In this document: piece by piece, positions 35,546-46,907 of the stretch
Position numbering within the stretch: position 1 is the first letter of the stretch
Layout of the letters: every line of letters begins with the position of its first letter
NCBI RefSeq assembly: GCF_001307195.1
Contig: NZ_CP012808.1
Coordinates: 744,001 to 808,000 of the forward strand
DNA from: Acinetobacter equi
GTDB lineage: Bacteria > Pseudomonadota > Gammaproteobacteria > Pseudomonadales > Moraxellaceae
Length of the DNA stretch: 64,000 bases
Direction of reading: 5' to 3'
Notes under the pieces: generated by a model
The model's database searches: none
What the model was told of the DNA's origin: nothing
The model's input: only the letters and a program-made list of their open reading frames with translations
Translations under genes and position numbers: made by a program

Positions 35546-37384
35546 ATGTGTGGTATTGTCGGTGGCGTTGCAGAGCGTAATATCAGTAATATTCTAATTG
35601 AAGGCTTAAAACGCTTAGAGTATCGTGGCTACGATTCAGCAGGTTTAGCACTTATTAATCAAGGACAAATTCTCCGTGAACGTCGTGTAGGTAAAGTTGT
35701 TAATTTAGAACAAGCTGTTTTAGATGCACAATTAAATGGTTCATTAGGTATTGCTCATACGCGCTGGGCAACACATGGTAAACCTACTGAAAATAATGCT
35801 CATCCTCATATTTCAGGTAATGTTGCTGTTGTTCATAACGGTATTATTGAAAATTACCAAGAACTCAAAGATCAGCTTGAAACTTTAGGCTATATTTTTA
35901 CTTCACAAACAGATACTGAAGTTGTCGCACATTTAGTCAATGATGCTTTAAAATCTACACCTAGCTTATTAGAAGCAGTTCGTTTAGTAGTACCAAAACT
36001 TAAGGGTGCTTATGCACTTGGTATTATTCATACAGATCATCCCGATGAACTTATCACTGTACGTGAAGGCTCTCCTCTTGTCATTGGTGTGGGAATTGGT
36101 GAAAACTTTATCAGTTCAGACCAACTTGCTCTTTTGCCAATTACTAATCGTTTTATTTACCTTGAAGAAGGTGATATTGCACGTTTAACAAGAACAACAA
36201 TTGAAGTTTTTGTAGATGGTCAATTGGTTGAACGCCCTATTACAGAATTAGATGCTACAGTCACTAATGCTTCTAAAGGTCGTTATAAACACTACATGCT
36301 CAAAGAAATTTATGAGCAACCTGAAGCGATTAAACAAACCATTTCTCAAGCATTAAATGGTAATGCATTACGTGAAGATTTCTTAGCGAATGCAAATGAT
36401 CAATTTAAGAATATTCAGCAAATTCAAATTATTGCCTGTGGTACAAGTTATCATGCAGGGATGATTGCGAAATATTGGTGTGAACAGCTTATTGATTTAC
36501 CATGCCAAGTTGAAATTGCAAGTGAATTCCGTTATCGCTCACCTGTTATTGTGAATCAAACATTATATCTATGCATTTCCCAATCAGGTGAAACAGCAGA
36601 TACATTGGCTGCTTTACGTGACATTCAAAAGCGTGCAGTAAGCAAACATTTAGACATTACAACAATGGCTATTTGTAACGTTGCAACCTCCTCTATGGTT
36701 CGTGAAACAAATTATAGCCTTTTAACGCTCGCTGGTCCTGAAATTGGTGTTGCTTCAACTAAAGCATTCACCACACAACTTGCAGCATTAATGCTCTTAG
36801 TTTTAAAAATTGGTACAGTTAAACAAACTATTACAGCAGAACAAGTTTCTCAACTGATTGCTGACCTTTGGCATATTCCTAAAATTCTTTTAGATACTCT
36901 ACAAAATAATAATGAAATTTTAGCATTATCGGAATTGTTTGTAGAAAAACAGCATTGTTTATTCCTAGGGCGTGGCACGCACTTCCCTATCGCTTTAGAA
37001 GGTGCTCTAAAACTCAAAGAAATTTCGTATATTCATGCTGAAGGTTATGCTGCTGGTGAACTCAAACATGGTCCATTAGCTCTCGTAGATAACGAAATGC
37101 CTGTCGTCATTCTCGCTCCGAAAGATGACATGTTAGATAAATTAAAATCTAATATGGAAGAAGTTCAAGCACGTGGTGGAGAACTTTTTGTCTTTGCGGA
37201 TGAAAATAGTGGTATTAAATCGAAAGACCGTCAACATGTTGTCAATGTACCAACTGTACATCCAACGCTTGCGCCAATTGTTTACAGTATTCCAATTCAA
37301 TTACTATCTTATCATGTGGCAGTATTGCGTGGTACAGATGTTGACCAACCACGAAACTTAGCAAAATCTGTAACAGTTGAATAA
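35546..37384 (+). CDS. glmS: Glutamine-fructose-6-phosphate aminotransferase
   Basis: The 612-residue protein has the N-terminal glutaminase domain starting at catalytic Cys2 (MCGIVGG), the HTRWATHG loop, and two SIS domains (CGTSYHAG, SQSGETADT, GRGTHFPIALEGALKLKE) ending in the conserved C-terminal PRNLAKSVTVE. It makes glucosamine-6-phosphate, the first committed step of amino sugar synthesis. It has a ribosome site (AAGGGGG) and is followed directly by a strong terminator that separates it from pgm. Confidence 0.97.
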   Translation: MCGIVGGVAERNISNILIEGLKRLEYRGYDSAGLALINQGQILRERRVGKVVNLEQAVLDAQLNGSLGIAHTRWATHGKPTENNAHPHISGNVAVVHNGIIENYQELKDQLETLGYIFTSQTDTEVVAHLVNDALKSTPSLLEAVRLVVPKLKGAYALGIIHTDHPDELITVREGSPLVIGVGIGENFISSDQLALLPITNRFIYLEEGDIARLTRTTIEVFVDGQLVERPITELDATVTNASKGRYKHYMLKEIYEQPEAIKQTISQALNGNALREDFLANANDQFKNIQQIQIIACGTSYHAGMIAKYWCEQLIDLPCQVEIASEFRYRSPVIVNQTLYLCISQSGETADTLAALRDIQKRAVSKHLDITTMAICNVATSSMVRETNYSLLTLAGPEIGVASTKAFTTQLAALMLLVLKIGTVKQTITAEQVSQLIADLWHIPKILLDTLQNNNEILALSELFVEKQHCLFLGRGTHFPIALEGALKLKEISYIHAEGYAAGELKHGPLALVDNEMPVVILAPKDDMLDKLKSNMEEVQARGGELFVFADENSGIKSKDRQHVVNVPTVHPTLAPIVYSIPIQLLSYHVAVLRGTDVDQPRNLAKSVTVE

Positions 37385-37390
37385 TAGATA

Positions 37391-37419
37391 AAAAAAGCTG
37401 GAAATTTTCCAGCTTTTTT
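37391..37419 (+). terminator. Terminator of the glmU-glmS unit
   Basis: AAAAAAGCTGGAAA pairs with its complement TTTCCAGCTTTTTT directly after the glmS stop; the stem and T-run could act in both directions. Confidence 0.9.
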
Positions 37420-37439
37420 CTAATTTTTGGAAAGTAGAA

Positions 37440-38810
37440 ATGACAAAGCTAAATTGTTTTAAAGCTTATGATATTCGTGGAAAATTGGGTACAGAACTCA
37501 ATGAAGACATAGCATATAAAATTGGTCGTGCTTATGGTCAAATTTATCAACCCAAAACAATTGCCGTTGGTTGTGATGTACGCTTAACGAGTGAAGACCT
37601 TAAACAAGCAACAATCCGTGGCTTAAATGATGCTGGTGTGAATGTCATTGATTTAGGAATGACAGGTACTGAAGAAGTTTACTTTGCTGCATTCCATTTA
37701 GATGTTCAAGGTGGTATTGAAGTTACAGCAAGCCATAATCCAATGGATTATAATGGCATGAAATTGGTTCGTGAGAATGCTCGCCCAATCAGTGCGGATA
37801 CAGGTTTAAAAGAAATTCAATCACTCGCTGAATCTAATCAATTTATTGAAGTAGCAAATAAAGGTACTACAGAAAAATATAATATTTTACCTGAGTTTGT
37901 AGAGCATTTGATGACTTACATTGAGCCTACAAAAATTCGCCCACTCAAACTTGTCGTAAATGCAGGAAATGGTGCTGCTGGGCATGTGATTGATGCCATT
38001 GAAGAAAAATTCAAGCAACTTCAAGTTCCTGTAGAATTCATTAAAATCCATCATGAAGCAGATGGTACTTTCCCGAATGGTATTCCTAACCCTATTTTAA
38101 TTGAAAACCGCGATAGCACACGTAATGCCGTCATTGAACATCAAGCAGATATGGGTATTGCATGGGATGGTGACTTTGATCGTTGCTTCTTATTTGATGA
38201 AAAAGGGCAATTTATTGAAGGTTACTATATTGTTGGTCTATTAGCTCAAGCATTCTTATTAAAACAATCTGGCGAAAAAGTGGTACATGATCCTCGCCTT
38301 GTTTGGAATACACTTGATGTCTTAGAACAATACAATGGTATAGCAGTTCAATCTAAATCTGGTCATGCATTTATTAAAGATGTAATGCGTGAACATAATG
38401 CTGTTTATGGCGGTGAAATGAGTGCTCACCATTACTTCCGTGACTTCGCTTACTGCGATAGTGGTATGATTCCATGGTTGCTGACTTTATCTGTATTATC
38501 TGAAACTCAACAATCGCTCTCTTCATTAGTAGAAGATATGATTACTAAATTCCCTTGCTCAGGTGAAATTAATTTTAAAGTGACAGATACGCAAATCACG
38601 ATTCAAAAGATTTTTGATCATTTTGCGCCACAAAATCCAAGTATTGATAAAACTGATGGCATTAGTTTAGATTTTGGTGCTTGGCGTTTAAATGTTCGTG
38701 CATCGAATACAGAACCTCTATTACGCTTAAATATTGAAAGCCGTTTAGATAAACAACCAAAACCTATGCAAAGTTATGTAGACGAATTAACACAATTAAT
38801 TCAAGCTTAA
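37440..38810 (+). CDS. pgm: Phosphomannomutase/phosphoglucomutase
   Basis: The 456-residue protein has the alpha-D-phosphohexomutase set: [10 protein letters not shown], the phosphoserine loop [11 protein letters not shown], the metal loop DGDFDRCF, the sugar loop GGEMSAHH and the phosphate-binding [10 protein letters not shown]. It interconverts hexose 1- and 6-phosphates and so feeds GalU with glucose-1-phosphate. In Acinetobacter K loci a gene of this kind marks the galU-ugd-gpi-gne1-pgm end, as here. It is on the + strand, convergent with gne1 across a shared terminator. Confidence 0.94.
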   Translation: MTKLNCFKAYDIRGKLGTELNEDIAYKIGRAYGQIYQPKTIAVGCDVRLTSEDLKQATIRGLNDAGVNVIDLGMTGTEEVYFAAFHLDVQGGIEVTASHNPMDYNGMKLVRENARPISADTGLKEIQSLAESNQFIEVANKGTTEKYNILPEFVEHLMTYIEPTKIRPLKLVVNAGNGAAGHVIDAIEEKFKQLQVPVEFIKIHHEADGTFPNGIPNPILIENRDSTRNAVIEHQADMGIAWDGDFDRCFLFDEKGQFIEGYYIVGLLAQAFLLKQSGEKVVHDPRLVWNTLDVLEQYNGIAVQSKSGHAFIKDVMREHNAVYGGEMSAHHYFRDFAYCDSGMIPWLLTLSVLSETQQSLSSLVEDMITKFPCSGEINFKVTDTQITIQKIFDHFAPQNPSIDKTDGISLDFGAWRLNVRASNTEPLLRLNIESRLDKQPKPMQSYVDELTQLIQA

Positions 38811-38818
38811 TTTGCAAT

Positions 38819-38847
38819 AAAAAAGAGCTCTAAAGGGCTCTTTTTTA
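38819..38847. terminator. Bidirectional terminator between pgm and gne1
   Basis: AAAAAGAGC pairs with GCTCTTTTT, A-runs and T-runs flank the stem on both sides, and two convergent genes end here. Confidence 0.88.
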
Positions 38848-38851
38848 CGTA

Positions 38852-39868
38852 TTATTTATACCCATTTGGATTTTTGTTCTGCCAATTCCAACTATCAATC
38901 AGCATATCTTCTAAAGAAAGCTCCGCAACCCAACCTAACTCTTGTTGAGCGCGTTGACTATCTGCATAAAAGCTTGCTAAATCACCTTCTCTTCGAGGAG
39001 AAAATTCAAATGGAATTTTAATATTATTCACTTTTTCAAAGGTTTCTTTAATTTTTAAAACAGAAATAGGCGTTCCTGTTCCAATATTCCAAGCACGGCA
39101 ACCTATATTATTGAGCCTATTTTCAATTGCTAAAACATGTGCTTTAGCTAAATCAACCACATGAATAAAATCTCGTTCACATGTTCCATCTTCAGTTGGA
39201 TAATCACATCCGAAAATAGAAAGTTTATCACGACGACCTACCGCAACTTGAGTCACAAAAGGCATGAGATTATTTGGAATACCTTGTGGATCTTCCCCAA
39301 TATTCCCACTTTTATGCGCACCAACAGGATTAAAATATCGTAATAAGGCAATTGACCAACGTTCATCTGCCAAAGATGTTTTTTGCAATAATTGCTCCAC
39401 AATCATTTTGGTATAACCATAATTATTCGTAGGTATACCTAATGGCATATCTTCGTGATACGGAGAAATATTATTTTCACCATATACCGTTGCAGAAGAG
39501 CTAAAAACTAAATTAAAAACTTGCGCTTTTTCCATTGCTTTAATCAAGCAAATAGAACCACCAATATTATGATCAAAATAAGCTAGTGGAATTTTTTGAC
39601 TTTCACCAACTGCCTTTAAGCCTGCAAAATGAATAACTGCATTAATCTTATATGTTTGAAAGATATGATTTAAAATACTCTCATCACGAACATCACCCTC
39701 TATAAAGGTTAAAGTCTTCTGAGTAATATCTTGTACTCTTTTTAACGACTCAATAGAGCTATTAGATAAATTATCTAATACAACCACATCATAATTAGTA
39801 TTGAGTAATTCAACACAAGTATGAGAGCCAATATAACCAGCCCCACCAGTCACTAAAATTTTATTCAT
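38852..39868 (-). CDS. gne1: UDP-glucose/UDP-GlcNAc 4-epimerase (GalE family)
   Basis: The 338-residue protein is a short-chain dehydrogenase-type epimerase with [10 protein letters not shown] at the N-terminus, the SSSATVYG catalytic serine/threonine block and the YGYTK catalytic pair. It makes UDP-Gal from UDP-Glc and, in some relatives, UDP-GalNAc from UDP-GlcNAc; sequence alone does not settle which. It is the last gene of the minus-strand capsule operon and overlaps gpi by eight bases. Confidence 0.93.
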   Translation of the reverse strand: MNKILVTGGAGYIGSHTCVELLNTNYDVVVLDNLSNSSIESLKRVQDITQKTLTFIEGDVRDESILNHIFQTYKINAVIHFAGLKAVGESQKIPLAYFDHNIGGSICLIKAMEKAQVFNLVFSSSATVYGENNISPYHEDMPLGIPTNNYGYTKMIVEQLLQKTSLADERWSIALLRYFNPVGAHKSGNIGEDPQGIPNNLMPFVTQVAVGRRDKLSIFGCDYPTEDGTCERDFIHVVDLAKAHVLAIENRLNNIGCRAWNIGTGTPISVLKIKETFEKVNNIKIPFEFSPRREGDLASFYADSQRAQQELGWVAELSLEDMLIDSWNWQNKNPNGYK

Positions 39869-41534
39869 GCTTTGCCCTTAATAAGATATCTAAAAGACCT
39901 CTAGTCGAAGCATCCAATTGTGAGGTATTCACTTGTTCGCCATTTAAAATAGGTAACAATTGATTCGCAATTTCTTTGCCTTTTTCAACACCCCATTGGT
40001 CAAATGGATTGATATTCCAAAGAACAGATTGTACAAACACTTTATGCTCATACATTGCGATAAGCATTCCTAGACTATATGGGTTTAATTCTTGTAAAAG
40101 AATTGTTGTACTTGGTTGATTACCCTCATATTGTTTATATTCAGGTAATGTTGATACCTCTTCGGCATCCAATGCCTCATTACCAAATGCTAATAAACGT
40201 GACTGAGCTAAACAGTTAGATAAAGCCAAATTATGCTGTTCAATTAATGCTTCTGCACTATCTACATAAGTAAACTGATTAGAATTATAACGATAAACTG
40301 GTGCAATAAAGTCACTGCTTACAGAATGTGTGCCTTGATGCAATAATTGGTAAAATGCATGCTGTGCATTTGGTCCTACTTCGCCCCAAATAATTGGACA
40401 AGTATCAAATTCAACTTTTTGACCATTTCTTTGGATCGACTTACCATTCGACTCCATTTCCAATTGTTGTAAATACGGTGCAAAATACTTTAAGCGCCCA
40501 TCATAAGGTAACACTGCATGTGTTTGAATATCTAAAAAATTATTATTCCAAGCACCCAACAAACCCATTAAAACAGGAATATTTTTATCAAATGGCGCAT
40601 GTTGAAAATGTTGGTCGACCTCATAAGCACCATTTAAAAATTGTTGAAACCCTTCAACACCAATAGTCAATGCAATAGGTAAACCAATACAAGACCATAA
40701 AGAATAGCGACCACCTACCCAATCCCACAATAAAAACTGATTTTCTAGTGAAATGCCCCATGCTGTCATTTTTTCAGGCTTCGTAGAAACTCCAATAAAA
40801 TGATGTTTTAACGTTCTAGATCCTTCGCCTAATGCTTTCTCTAACCAAATTTTTGCTGTTTGTGCATTCGATAGGGTATCAATTGTTCCAAATGACTTAG
40901 ATGAAATGATAAATAACGTCGTTTCTGGACGCAATTTATGTAAAAGTTCAGATAACTGACTACCATCAATCGTGGATACAAAATGAATATTTAATGGTTT
41001 TGCCGTTTCTTGTTTAAAATCAGAAAGTGCATAGCTCGCCATAAGTGGTCCTAAATCAGAACCACCCACACCAATATTCACAACATCTTGAATGACTTCA
41101 CCTGTCATTCCTCTGTATTGACCTGCATGAATCTTATTCACTAGCGTAAACATACGCTGTAATTGCTCATGTACTAAAGATGAGAGTTCCTGATTTTTAC
41201 AATCATTCTTAGGTAGTCTCAATGCCCAATGCATTGCCGCTCGATTTTCAGTATAATTAATTGCTTCCGTTGAAAAAAGTTTTTTAATTTCATCAGATAA
41301 ATTACATACCGATGCCCATGCAGACAAAGAATGAATGACTTTCTGATCAACTCTTTGCTTACTAAAATCACAAACAATTGGATTTAAACTAACTGAAAAT
41401 TCTTTAAAACGTTCAGGATTAAATTCAAATAATTCTGTTAAATGTTTTTGTTTAAACTCATCTTTTAATTTATTCAAATCAGCAATTAATTTTACTTGCT
41501 TTTCAATTGAAGTACGCTGAAATTCATTTTCCAT
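39861..41534 (-). CDS. gpi: Glucose-6-phosphate isomerase
   Basis: The 557-residue protein has the PGI signatures [11 protein letters not shown], the [10 protein letters not shown] sugar-phosphate loop, [14 protein letters not shown] and a C-terminal [10 protein letters not shown]. It interconverts glucose-6-phosphate and fructose-6-phosphate, linking central metabolism with GlmS on one side and Pgm/GalU on the other. It overlaps gne1 at its 3' end and abuts ugd by one base at its 5' end, so it is part of the K-locus operon. Confidence 0.96.
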   Translation of the reverse strand: MENEFQRTSIEKQVKLIADLNKLKDEFKQKHLTELFEFNPERFKEFSVSLNPIVCDFSKQRVDQKVIHSLSAWASVCNLSDEIKKLFSTEAINYTENRAAMHWALRLPKNDCKNQELSSLVHEQLQRMFTLVNKIHAGQYRGMTGEVIQDVVNIGVGGSDLGPLMASYALSDFKQETAKPLNIHFVSTIDGSQLSELLHKLRPETTLFIISSKSFGTIDTLSNAQTAKIWLEKALGEGSRTLKHHFIGVSTKPEKMTAWGISLENQFLLWDWVGGRYSLWSCIGLPIALTIGVEGFQQFLNGAYEVDQHFQHAPFDKNIPVLMGLLGAWNNNFLDIQTHAVLPYDGRLKYFAPYLQQLEMESNGKSIQRNGQKVEFDTCPIIWGEVGPNAQHAFYQLLHQGTHSVSSDFIAPVYRYNSNQFTYVDSAEALIEQHNLALSNCLAQSRLLAFGNEALDAEEVSTLPEYKQYEGNQPSTTILLQELNPYSLGMLIAMYEHKVFVQSVLWNINPFDQWGVEKGKEIANQLLPILNGEQVNTSQLDASTRGLLDILLRAKHE

Positions 41535-42790
41535 TAACGACCTACTCCAATATAAGCAAAGCCTTGAGACTTAATATATTTGGGATCATAAATATTTCGT
41601 CCATCCAATATCAACGGATGTATCATTAATTTCAATAAAGTCGCGTAATTTGGACTCCAATATTGCTTCCATGCTGTTAATAAACATAATGCATGTGTAT
41701 CTGTTACTGCCTCATATTGGTCAGTACAATAAATTAGATCTTCTCTTTGTCCATATACTTTTTCTATTTCAGATAATGCTTGAGGATCATGTAATTTTAC
41801 AATAACACCTTGTGCCCACAATGCTTTTAACATGGTATGAATTGGAGATTGTTGTATGCGTGAAGTATTTTCTTTAAAAGAGACTCCCCAAATTGCCACT
41901 GTTTTTCCTGTTAATTCGCCATTGTAATAATTCCATAATTTTCGAAATAAAATTTCTTTTTGTTGTTCATTAATATCCCAGACTTGAGATAAAAGCTGAC
42001 TTTTCATTCCTGTATCAGATACAGTATTTGCCAATGTTAAGATATCATGTGAAAAATTTTCACCACCAAAGCCAGTACCTGGATATAAATAGGCTGATCC
42101 TATTCGGCTATCAGCAGCCATTCCTTGTCGTACATTTTCAATATCAATGCCGAGCTTTTCCGCAACAAGTGCTAAATCATTAATATAACTGATACGTGTT
42201 GCTAACATTCCTGAAACACTTAATTTAGTAAATTCAGCATCTAAAATTGGCATAAATAAATACTGTTGAGCACGAGGAAATAAAGGACGTAATAACTCTT
42301 TGATTTTTAATTGGCTCATTTCATGCATACAACCAACTGTCAGTTGTTTTGCTTGAAGTAAACTTTGTAAAGCATTTCCTTCCTGAATAATATCAGGTAA
42401 ATATACCCATTCGTCATTCGCTAGAATTTTTTTAAATTTCTCAGTTCCATGCAAGCCCAATGTAGAGGCATTAATCATCAATTTAGGATGAATAATTGGT
42501 CTTTGTTGTAATGCATTTAAAATATCAAAACCTTGAGATTCTTCAGCAGGATTAAAGCTAAAGAAATAAACATCAACATCCAAAGGAATTTCGTGAAAAT
42601 TACAATATTGAAGAAATCCATAAGTTTCTTGTTTATCTAATAAACGTTGAACAGCTTCATCTTGAGCATAGGCTTGTTCAAGTGCTGCTTTTTTTAAAAC
42701 GTCACACCAATAAACTTGATGACCACACTCAGCAAGTAATGCAGCCATTACACCCGAGTAAAGTGTTTGCCCAAATATTGTAACTTTCAT
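41534..42790 (-). CDS. ugd: Ugd-type UDP-glucose 6-dehydrogenase, divergent active site
   Basis: This 418-residue protein occupies the ugd position and keeps the overall UDP-glucose/GDP-mannose dehydrogenase layout: [25 protein letters not shown] with the conserved Lys, [18 protein letters not shown] and a C-terminal DGRNIYDP. Two features are off. The N-terminal NAD loop reads IFGQTLYSG instead of GxGYVG, and the segment normally GFGGSCFPKD reads [10 protein letters not shown] (residues 241-249), with Asn245 in place of the catalytic Cys. If Ugd activity is real it must use another residue; otherwise the protein may not make UDP-GlcA. The start ATG at 42790 is 14 bases after galU. Confidence 0.82.
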   Translation of the reverse strand: MKVTIFGQTLYSGVMAALLAECGHQVYWCDVLKKAALEQAYAQDEAVQRLLDKQETYGFLQYCNFHEIPLDVDVYFFSFNPAEESQGFDILNALQQRPIIHPKLMINASTLGLHGTEKFKKILANDEWVYLPDIIQEGNALQSLLQAKQLTVGCMHEMSQLKIKELLRPLFPRAQQYLFMPILDAEFTKLSVSGMLATRISYINDLALVAEKLGIDIENVRQGMAADSRIGSAYLYPGTGFGGENFSHDILTLANTVSDTGMKSQLLSQVWDINEQQKEILFRKLWNYYNGELTGKTVAIWGVSFKENTSRIQQSPIHTMLKALWAQGVIVKLHDPQALSEIEKVYGQREDLIYCTDQYEAVTDTHALCLLTAWKQYWSPNYATLLKLMIHPLILDGRNIYDPKYIKSQGFAYIGVGR

Positions 42791-42804
42791 AAAATCTCCG
42801 TATT

Positions 42805-43683
42805 TTATAATTTTAATTCTTTTATAAGATACTTAAACTCATCTCCTAATTTAGGATGATCTACACCATAATGCAGTACAGCTTTTAAATAACCAATTTT
42901 GCTACCACAGTCAAAAGTTTGTCCTTTCATACGATAAGCTTCAACAACATCTGTATCTTGCAACATTGCAATTGCATCTGTTAATTGAATTTCATTACCT
43001 GCACCTTTAGGTGTTTTTTCTAAAAGTTGCATAATTTTTGATGGCAAAATATAACGACCAACTACTGAAAGATTCGATGGTGCAGTTCCAATAGCAGGCT
43101 TTTCAACAATCCCCTGCATTGCAATACTATGACCTTCTTCAGGAGTTGATGCGACATCCACAATACCGTATTGATCAACTAAATCGTCAGGTACAGCTTC
43201 AACCATAATTTGTGATGCTTGTGTTTCACTAAAACGTTGAATCATCAAATTCAAATCATTCTTTGGATCAGCATCTTTCACTAAAACATCCGGAAGTAAA
43301 ACTGCAAAATCATCATTTCCCACAATATCTTTTGCACATAATACAGCATGCCCTAAACCTAATGGTTGAGGTTGGCGAACACTAATCACACTCACATGTG
43401 ATGGTAAAATTTCAGTAATTTCTTTCAGTAAATCAAATTTATTTTTCTTCTCTAAAGTTGTTTCAAGTTCAAAATTACTATCAAAATAATTTTCAATTGA
43501 AGCCTTTGAAGAATGTGTAACCAAAATAATCTGTTCAATGCCTGCAGCAATCGCCTCTTTCACAACATATTCAATTGCAGGACGATCAACAACTGTCACC
43601 ATTTCCTTAGGAATCGATTTACTCGCTGGTAAAAACCGAGTGCCCAAACCCGCTACGGGAAGAATTGCTTTTTTAATACTCAT
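42805..43683 (-). CDS. galU: UTP-glucose-1-phosphate uridylyltransferase GalU
   Basis: The 292-residue protein has LPVAGLGTRFLPASKSIPKEM at the N-terminus, LGLGHAVLCA, the LLPD metal block and GNEIQLTDAI. It makes UDP-glucose from glucose-1-phosphate and UTP for Gne1 and for any glucosyl transfer. It lies between gdr and ugd with short gaps (27 and 14 bases), in the standard order of Acinetobacter K loci. Confidence 0.96.
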   Translation of the reverse strand: MSIKKAILPVAGLGTRFLPASKSIPKEMVTVVDRPAIEYVVKEAIAAGIEQIILVTHSSKASIENYFDSNFELETTLEKKNKFDLLKEITEILPSHVSVISVRQPQPLGLGHAVLCAKDIVGNDDFAVLLPDVLVKDADPKNDLNLMIQRFSETQASQIMVEAVPDDLVDQYGIVDVASTPEEGHSIAMQGIVEKPAIGTAPSNLSVVGRYILPSKIMQLLEKTPKGAGNEIQLTDAIAMLQDTDVVEAYRMKGQTFDCGSKIGYLKAVLHYGVDHPKLGDEFKYLIKELKL

Positions 43684-43710
43684 ACCAAAGCCTAAAATAT
43701 TAATCTATGC

Positions 43711-45585
43711 TTAGTTTACCTGAATACGATCGCTACGTTGATAACCATCCACATAATATTCCAATTGAGTTAAAACCCAGTTGATATCATTTTCTGTTGC
43801 TGTCAACTCACTGATACGATTGATTATATCTAACACTTCACTTAACAAATAATGTTTTTCATAAGAACGTAATATACGACTATGCTCTGTAATTTCTGTA
43901 TTTTCTTGATCAATCAATAGCTCTTCATAAAGTTTTTCACCAGGTCTTAAGCCTGTATATTTTATTTCAATATCACCATCATCATGTTGATGCTCTTTCA
44001 ATTTTAATCCACTTAAAGAAATCATCTGACGTGCTAAATCTTGAATACGTACTGGTTGTCCCATATCCAATAAAAAAACATCACCACCTTGTCCCATTGC
44101 TCCTGCTTGAATAACCAATTGTGATGCTTCAGGAATAGTCATAAAGTAGCGTGTAACATCAGGATGAGTGACTGTAATGGGACCACCTTTGGCGATTTGT
44201 TGCTTAAATAATGGCACAACCGAACCTGATGATCCCAATACATTACCAAAACGAACGATACTAATCTGTGTTTTCTTTTCAACTTCTGCAACAGCTTGAC
44301 AATATAACTCTGCCAATCGCTTAGATGCTCCCATTACATTTGTAGGGCGTACTGCTTTATCTGTTGAAATCAATACAAAGGTTTCTACGCCTTGTTTTAC
44401 AGCAGCATTTAAACTAAATGCTGTTCCGACGGCATTATTTTTTAAACCTGCAATAGGGTTACATTCAACCAAAGGAACATGTTTATATGCCGCTGCGTGA
44501 TATACCGTTTTTACTTGATATTGCTGAATAATACGCTCCAATTTAGTTTGGTCTAATACCGTTCCTAAAATTGGCACAATTTCTATATTTGAAGTTTGTC
44601 GTAACTCTTTATCAATTTGATAAAGTGCAAATTCAGTTACTTCATATAAAAGTAACATCTTTGGTTTATTTTTAATAATCTGACGGCATAACTCAGAACC
44701 AATAGATCCACCAGCACCGGTCACCATCACCACTTTTTGATCAATATTTTTTGCTAACAATTGAGTAATTGGTGGAATTGGATCTCGTCCTAATAAATCA
44801 ATAATATCAACTTCTTGAATATCTGAAATGCGTACATCACCATCAACCAAGCGCGTTAAACTTGGTAATTCAGTAATCTTTAAATATGTTGGTTCTAAAA
44901 ACTTAATAATTTCATTTTTACGTTGGCGACTGACCGAAGGTAATGCAATAAGTACTTCATCAACCTTATCTTTCTTTAATAATTTAATGGCTTGATCTGC
45001 ATTATATACACGTAAACGCCCCACCATTTGATCCGACAAAGATAAATTATCATCAATAAAAAATACAGGTAAATGCTCATCTGATTTACTGAGTAATGCT
45101 GCAATTTGTTGCCCAGCAAAACCAGCACCATAAATCGCAATTCGTTTACGAGGCACATCAGATTTAAAATGTGAACGAACAATAAATCTTATAAAACTTC
45201 GACTCAACCAAATCCATGCAAACATCATAAATCCAAACATTAATGGAATCGACATTGGAATAAATGCAGGTGTGAAATAAGCCAATAAATATAAAGAAAT
45301 AACCGTGAAAAGCGTTGCTAAAGCAAGCTTAGTAATAAAGGCTTCATTAAAAGTACGAACAATAAATTGATAAACACCGCAAAAAACAAGCATCAACGTT
45401 GCAATTGTTGTTATCCACAAAGGACCTAATGGGATATTTGGCACAACATCGGCAGCTAAATTAAATAGCCGAATAGCGTAGCAAAGCCACAGTAAAACTG
45501 GAAAAATTAAAAAATCCATTGCTAACAAGAAGCTTTGTTTTACTATTCTTGGGGCAGTAGATAATGGGAGAATAATTGAGTTCAC
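43711..45585 (-). CDS. gdr: Membrane UDP-GlcNAc 4,6-dehydratase (WbpM/PglF type)
   Basis: The 624-residue protein has four membrane segments in its first 130 residues, a CoA-binding-like domain (IAIYGAGFAGQQIA, about 150-260) and a C-terminal SDR dehydratase: VTGAGGSIGSELC, AAYKHVPL and ISTDKAVRPTNVMGASKR, where Met replaces the usual catalytic Tyr as known for this class. It makes UDP-4-keto-6-deoxy-GlcNAc, the substrate of QhbA. The start appears to be a GTG at 45583-45585 with a weak ribosome site. It follows qhbA with a 129-base gap, the largest inside this operon. Confidence 0.94.
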   Translation of the reverse strand: MNSIILPLSTAPRIVKQSFLLAMDFLIFPVLLWLCYAIRLFNLAADVVPNIPLGPLWITTIATLMLVFCGVYQFIVRTFNEAFITKLALATLFTVISLYLLAYFTPAFIPMSIPLMFGFMMFAWIWLSRSFIRFIVRSHFKSDVPRKRIAIYGAGFAGQQIAALLSKSDEHLPVFFIDDNLSLSDQMVGRLRVYNADQAIKLLKKDKVDEVLIALPSVSRQRKNEIIKFLEPTYLKITELPSLTRLVDGDVRISDIQEVDIIDLLGRDPIPPITQLLAKNIDQKVVMVTGAGGSIGSELCRQIIKNKPKMLLLYEVTEFALYQIDKELRQTSNIEIVPILGTVLDQTKLERIIQQYQVKTVYHAAAYKHVPLVECNPIAGLKNNAVGTAFSLNAAVKQGVETFVLISTDKAVRPTNVMGASKRLAELYCQAVAEVEKKTQISIVRFGNVLGSSGSVVPLFKQQIAKGGPITVTHPDVTRYFMTIPEASQLVIQAGAMGQGGDVFLLDMGQPVRIQDLARQMISLSGLKLKEHQHDDGDIEIKYTGLRPGEKLYEELLIDQENTEITEHSRILRSYEKHYLLSEVLDIINRISELTATENDINWVLTQLEYYVDGYQRSDRIQVN

Positions 45586-45714
45586 AGTGTAAGGCTTCTT
45601 TTCAAATATTAAACTTCTTTTAAGCTAAAACAATAAACTAAGCGCTTATAAAGGAGTCTTTTAATTATTGGCTAATTGGATGATTATCATAAAATAATCA
45701 TCCAAATCTCATTG

Positions 45715-46884
45715 TTAAATTTGGTTGATTACCATTGTGATTGCAGCAATCATTTTATCTATACTCATCTTAGATAATGTAGGATGAACTAAAAACATTA
45801 AGCTCGTTTCACCAAGTTGCTGTGCTTGCGTTAAACGCTGCTCAGGTCTCCAAGATGTATCATCAAATGCTTTTTCTAAATAAACTTCAGAACAAGAGCC
45901 ACTAAAACATGGTACACCTAAAGCATTAATTTCAGCCATGATACGGTCGCGAGACCATCCTTCAGGCAATTGATCTTGATTCACCTGAACATAACATTTA
46001 TATGCAGCATGCACATAATCTGATGAAGGTTTTGCAACAATAAAATATGGACTATTCTCAAATACATTCCAAATGCGTGACATATTTTCTATACGTTTTT
46101 CAGTCCATTGTGGCATTTCTTTTAACTGTAAACGTCCAATAACGGCTTGCATTTCCATCATGCGCCAGTTGGTACCAAATGAATCATGTAACCAACGGAA
46201 TCCTGGTGGATGTTGTTTGTTATAAATACTGTCAAAATTTTTGCCATGATCTTTATAAGACCACATTGCTTTCCAAAGATTTTCATCATTGGTCGTAACC
46301 ATTCCACCTTCACCGCCAGTGGTCATGATCTTATCTTGGCAAAATGACCATGCACCAATATGACCGATTGAACCTGCTGGTTGACCTTTATATTGTGCAC
46401 CATGTGCTTGAGCACAATCCTCTATAACAAATAAGCCCTTTTCTTCGGCCAATTGCATGATTGGATCCATATCGCACATCCAACCAGCTAAATGCACACA
46501 AATAATTGCTTTCGTATTTGGCGTTAAAACTGCTTCAATAGTACGACGAGAAATATTTTGTGAATCTAGTTCTACATCGGCAAAGATTGGATTAGCACCC
46601 GCTGTGACAATAGAACTTGCCGAAGCTAAGAATGTACGGGAAGTCACTATCACATCATCTCCAGCACCAATACCTAAAGCTTTGAGTGCTAAATCTAATG
46701 CAACCGTACCATTTGATACCGCAACTGCATATTTCGTCCCTGCAAATTGTGCGAATTCTTTTTCAAATTCACGACATTCTTGACCTGTCCAATAATTCAC
46801 TTTATTGGATAATAGAACTTTTGAAACTGCATCTGCCTCAGCTTGAGTAAAGCTGGGCCACGGTTCAAATGCGGTATTTAACAT
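45715..46884 (-). CDS. qhbA: PLP aminotransferase for QuiNAc4N synthesis
   Basis: The 389-residue protein is of the DegT/DnrJ/EryC1 family: SNGTVALDLAL, VTSRTFLASAS, EDCAQAHGA and the PLP lysine at about 185 in SFCQDKIMTTGGEGG. It aminates the 4-keto sugar made by Gdr, giving a UDP-2-acetamido-4-amino-2,4,6-trideoxyhexose (PglE-type reaction). Its gene lies between qhbB and gdr, the established arrangement for the QuiNAc4N-acyl module of Acinetobacter capsules. Confidence 0.93.
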   Translation of the reverse strand: MLNTAFEPWPSFTQAEADAVSKVLLSNKVNYWTGQECREFEKEFAQFAGTKYAVAVSNGTVALDLALKALGIGAGDDVIVTSRTFLASASSIVTAGANPIFADVELDSQNISRRTIEAVLTPNTKAIICVHLAGWMCDMDPIMQLAEEKGLFVIEDCAQAHGAQYKGQPAGSIGHIGAWSFCQDKIMTTGGEGGMVTTNDENLWKAMWSYKDHGKNFDSIYNKQHPPGFRWLHDSFGTNWRMMEMQAVIGRLQLKEMPQWTEKRIENMSRIWNVFENSPYFIVAKPSSDYVHAAYKCYVQVNQDQLPEGWSRDRIMAEINALGVPCFSGSCSEVYLEKAFDDTSWRPEQRLTQAQQLGETSLMFLVHPTLSKMSIDKMIAAITMVINQI

Positions 46885-46907
46885 CGGACTTTCCTAATTT
46901 AAAAAAA

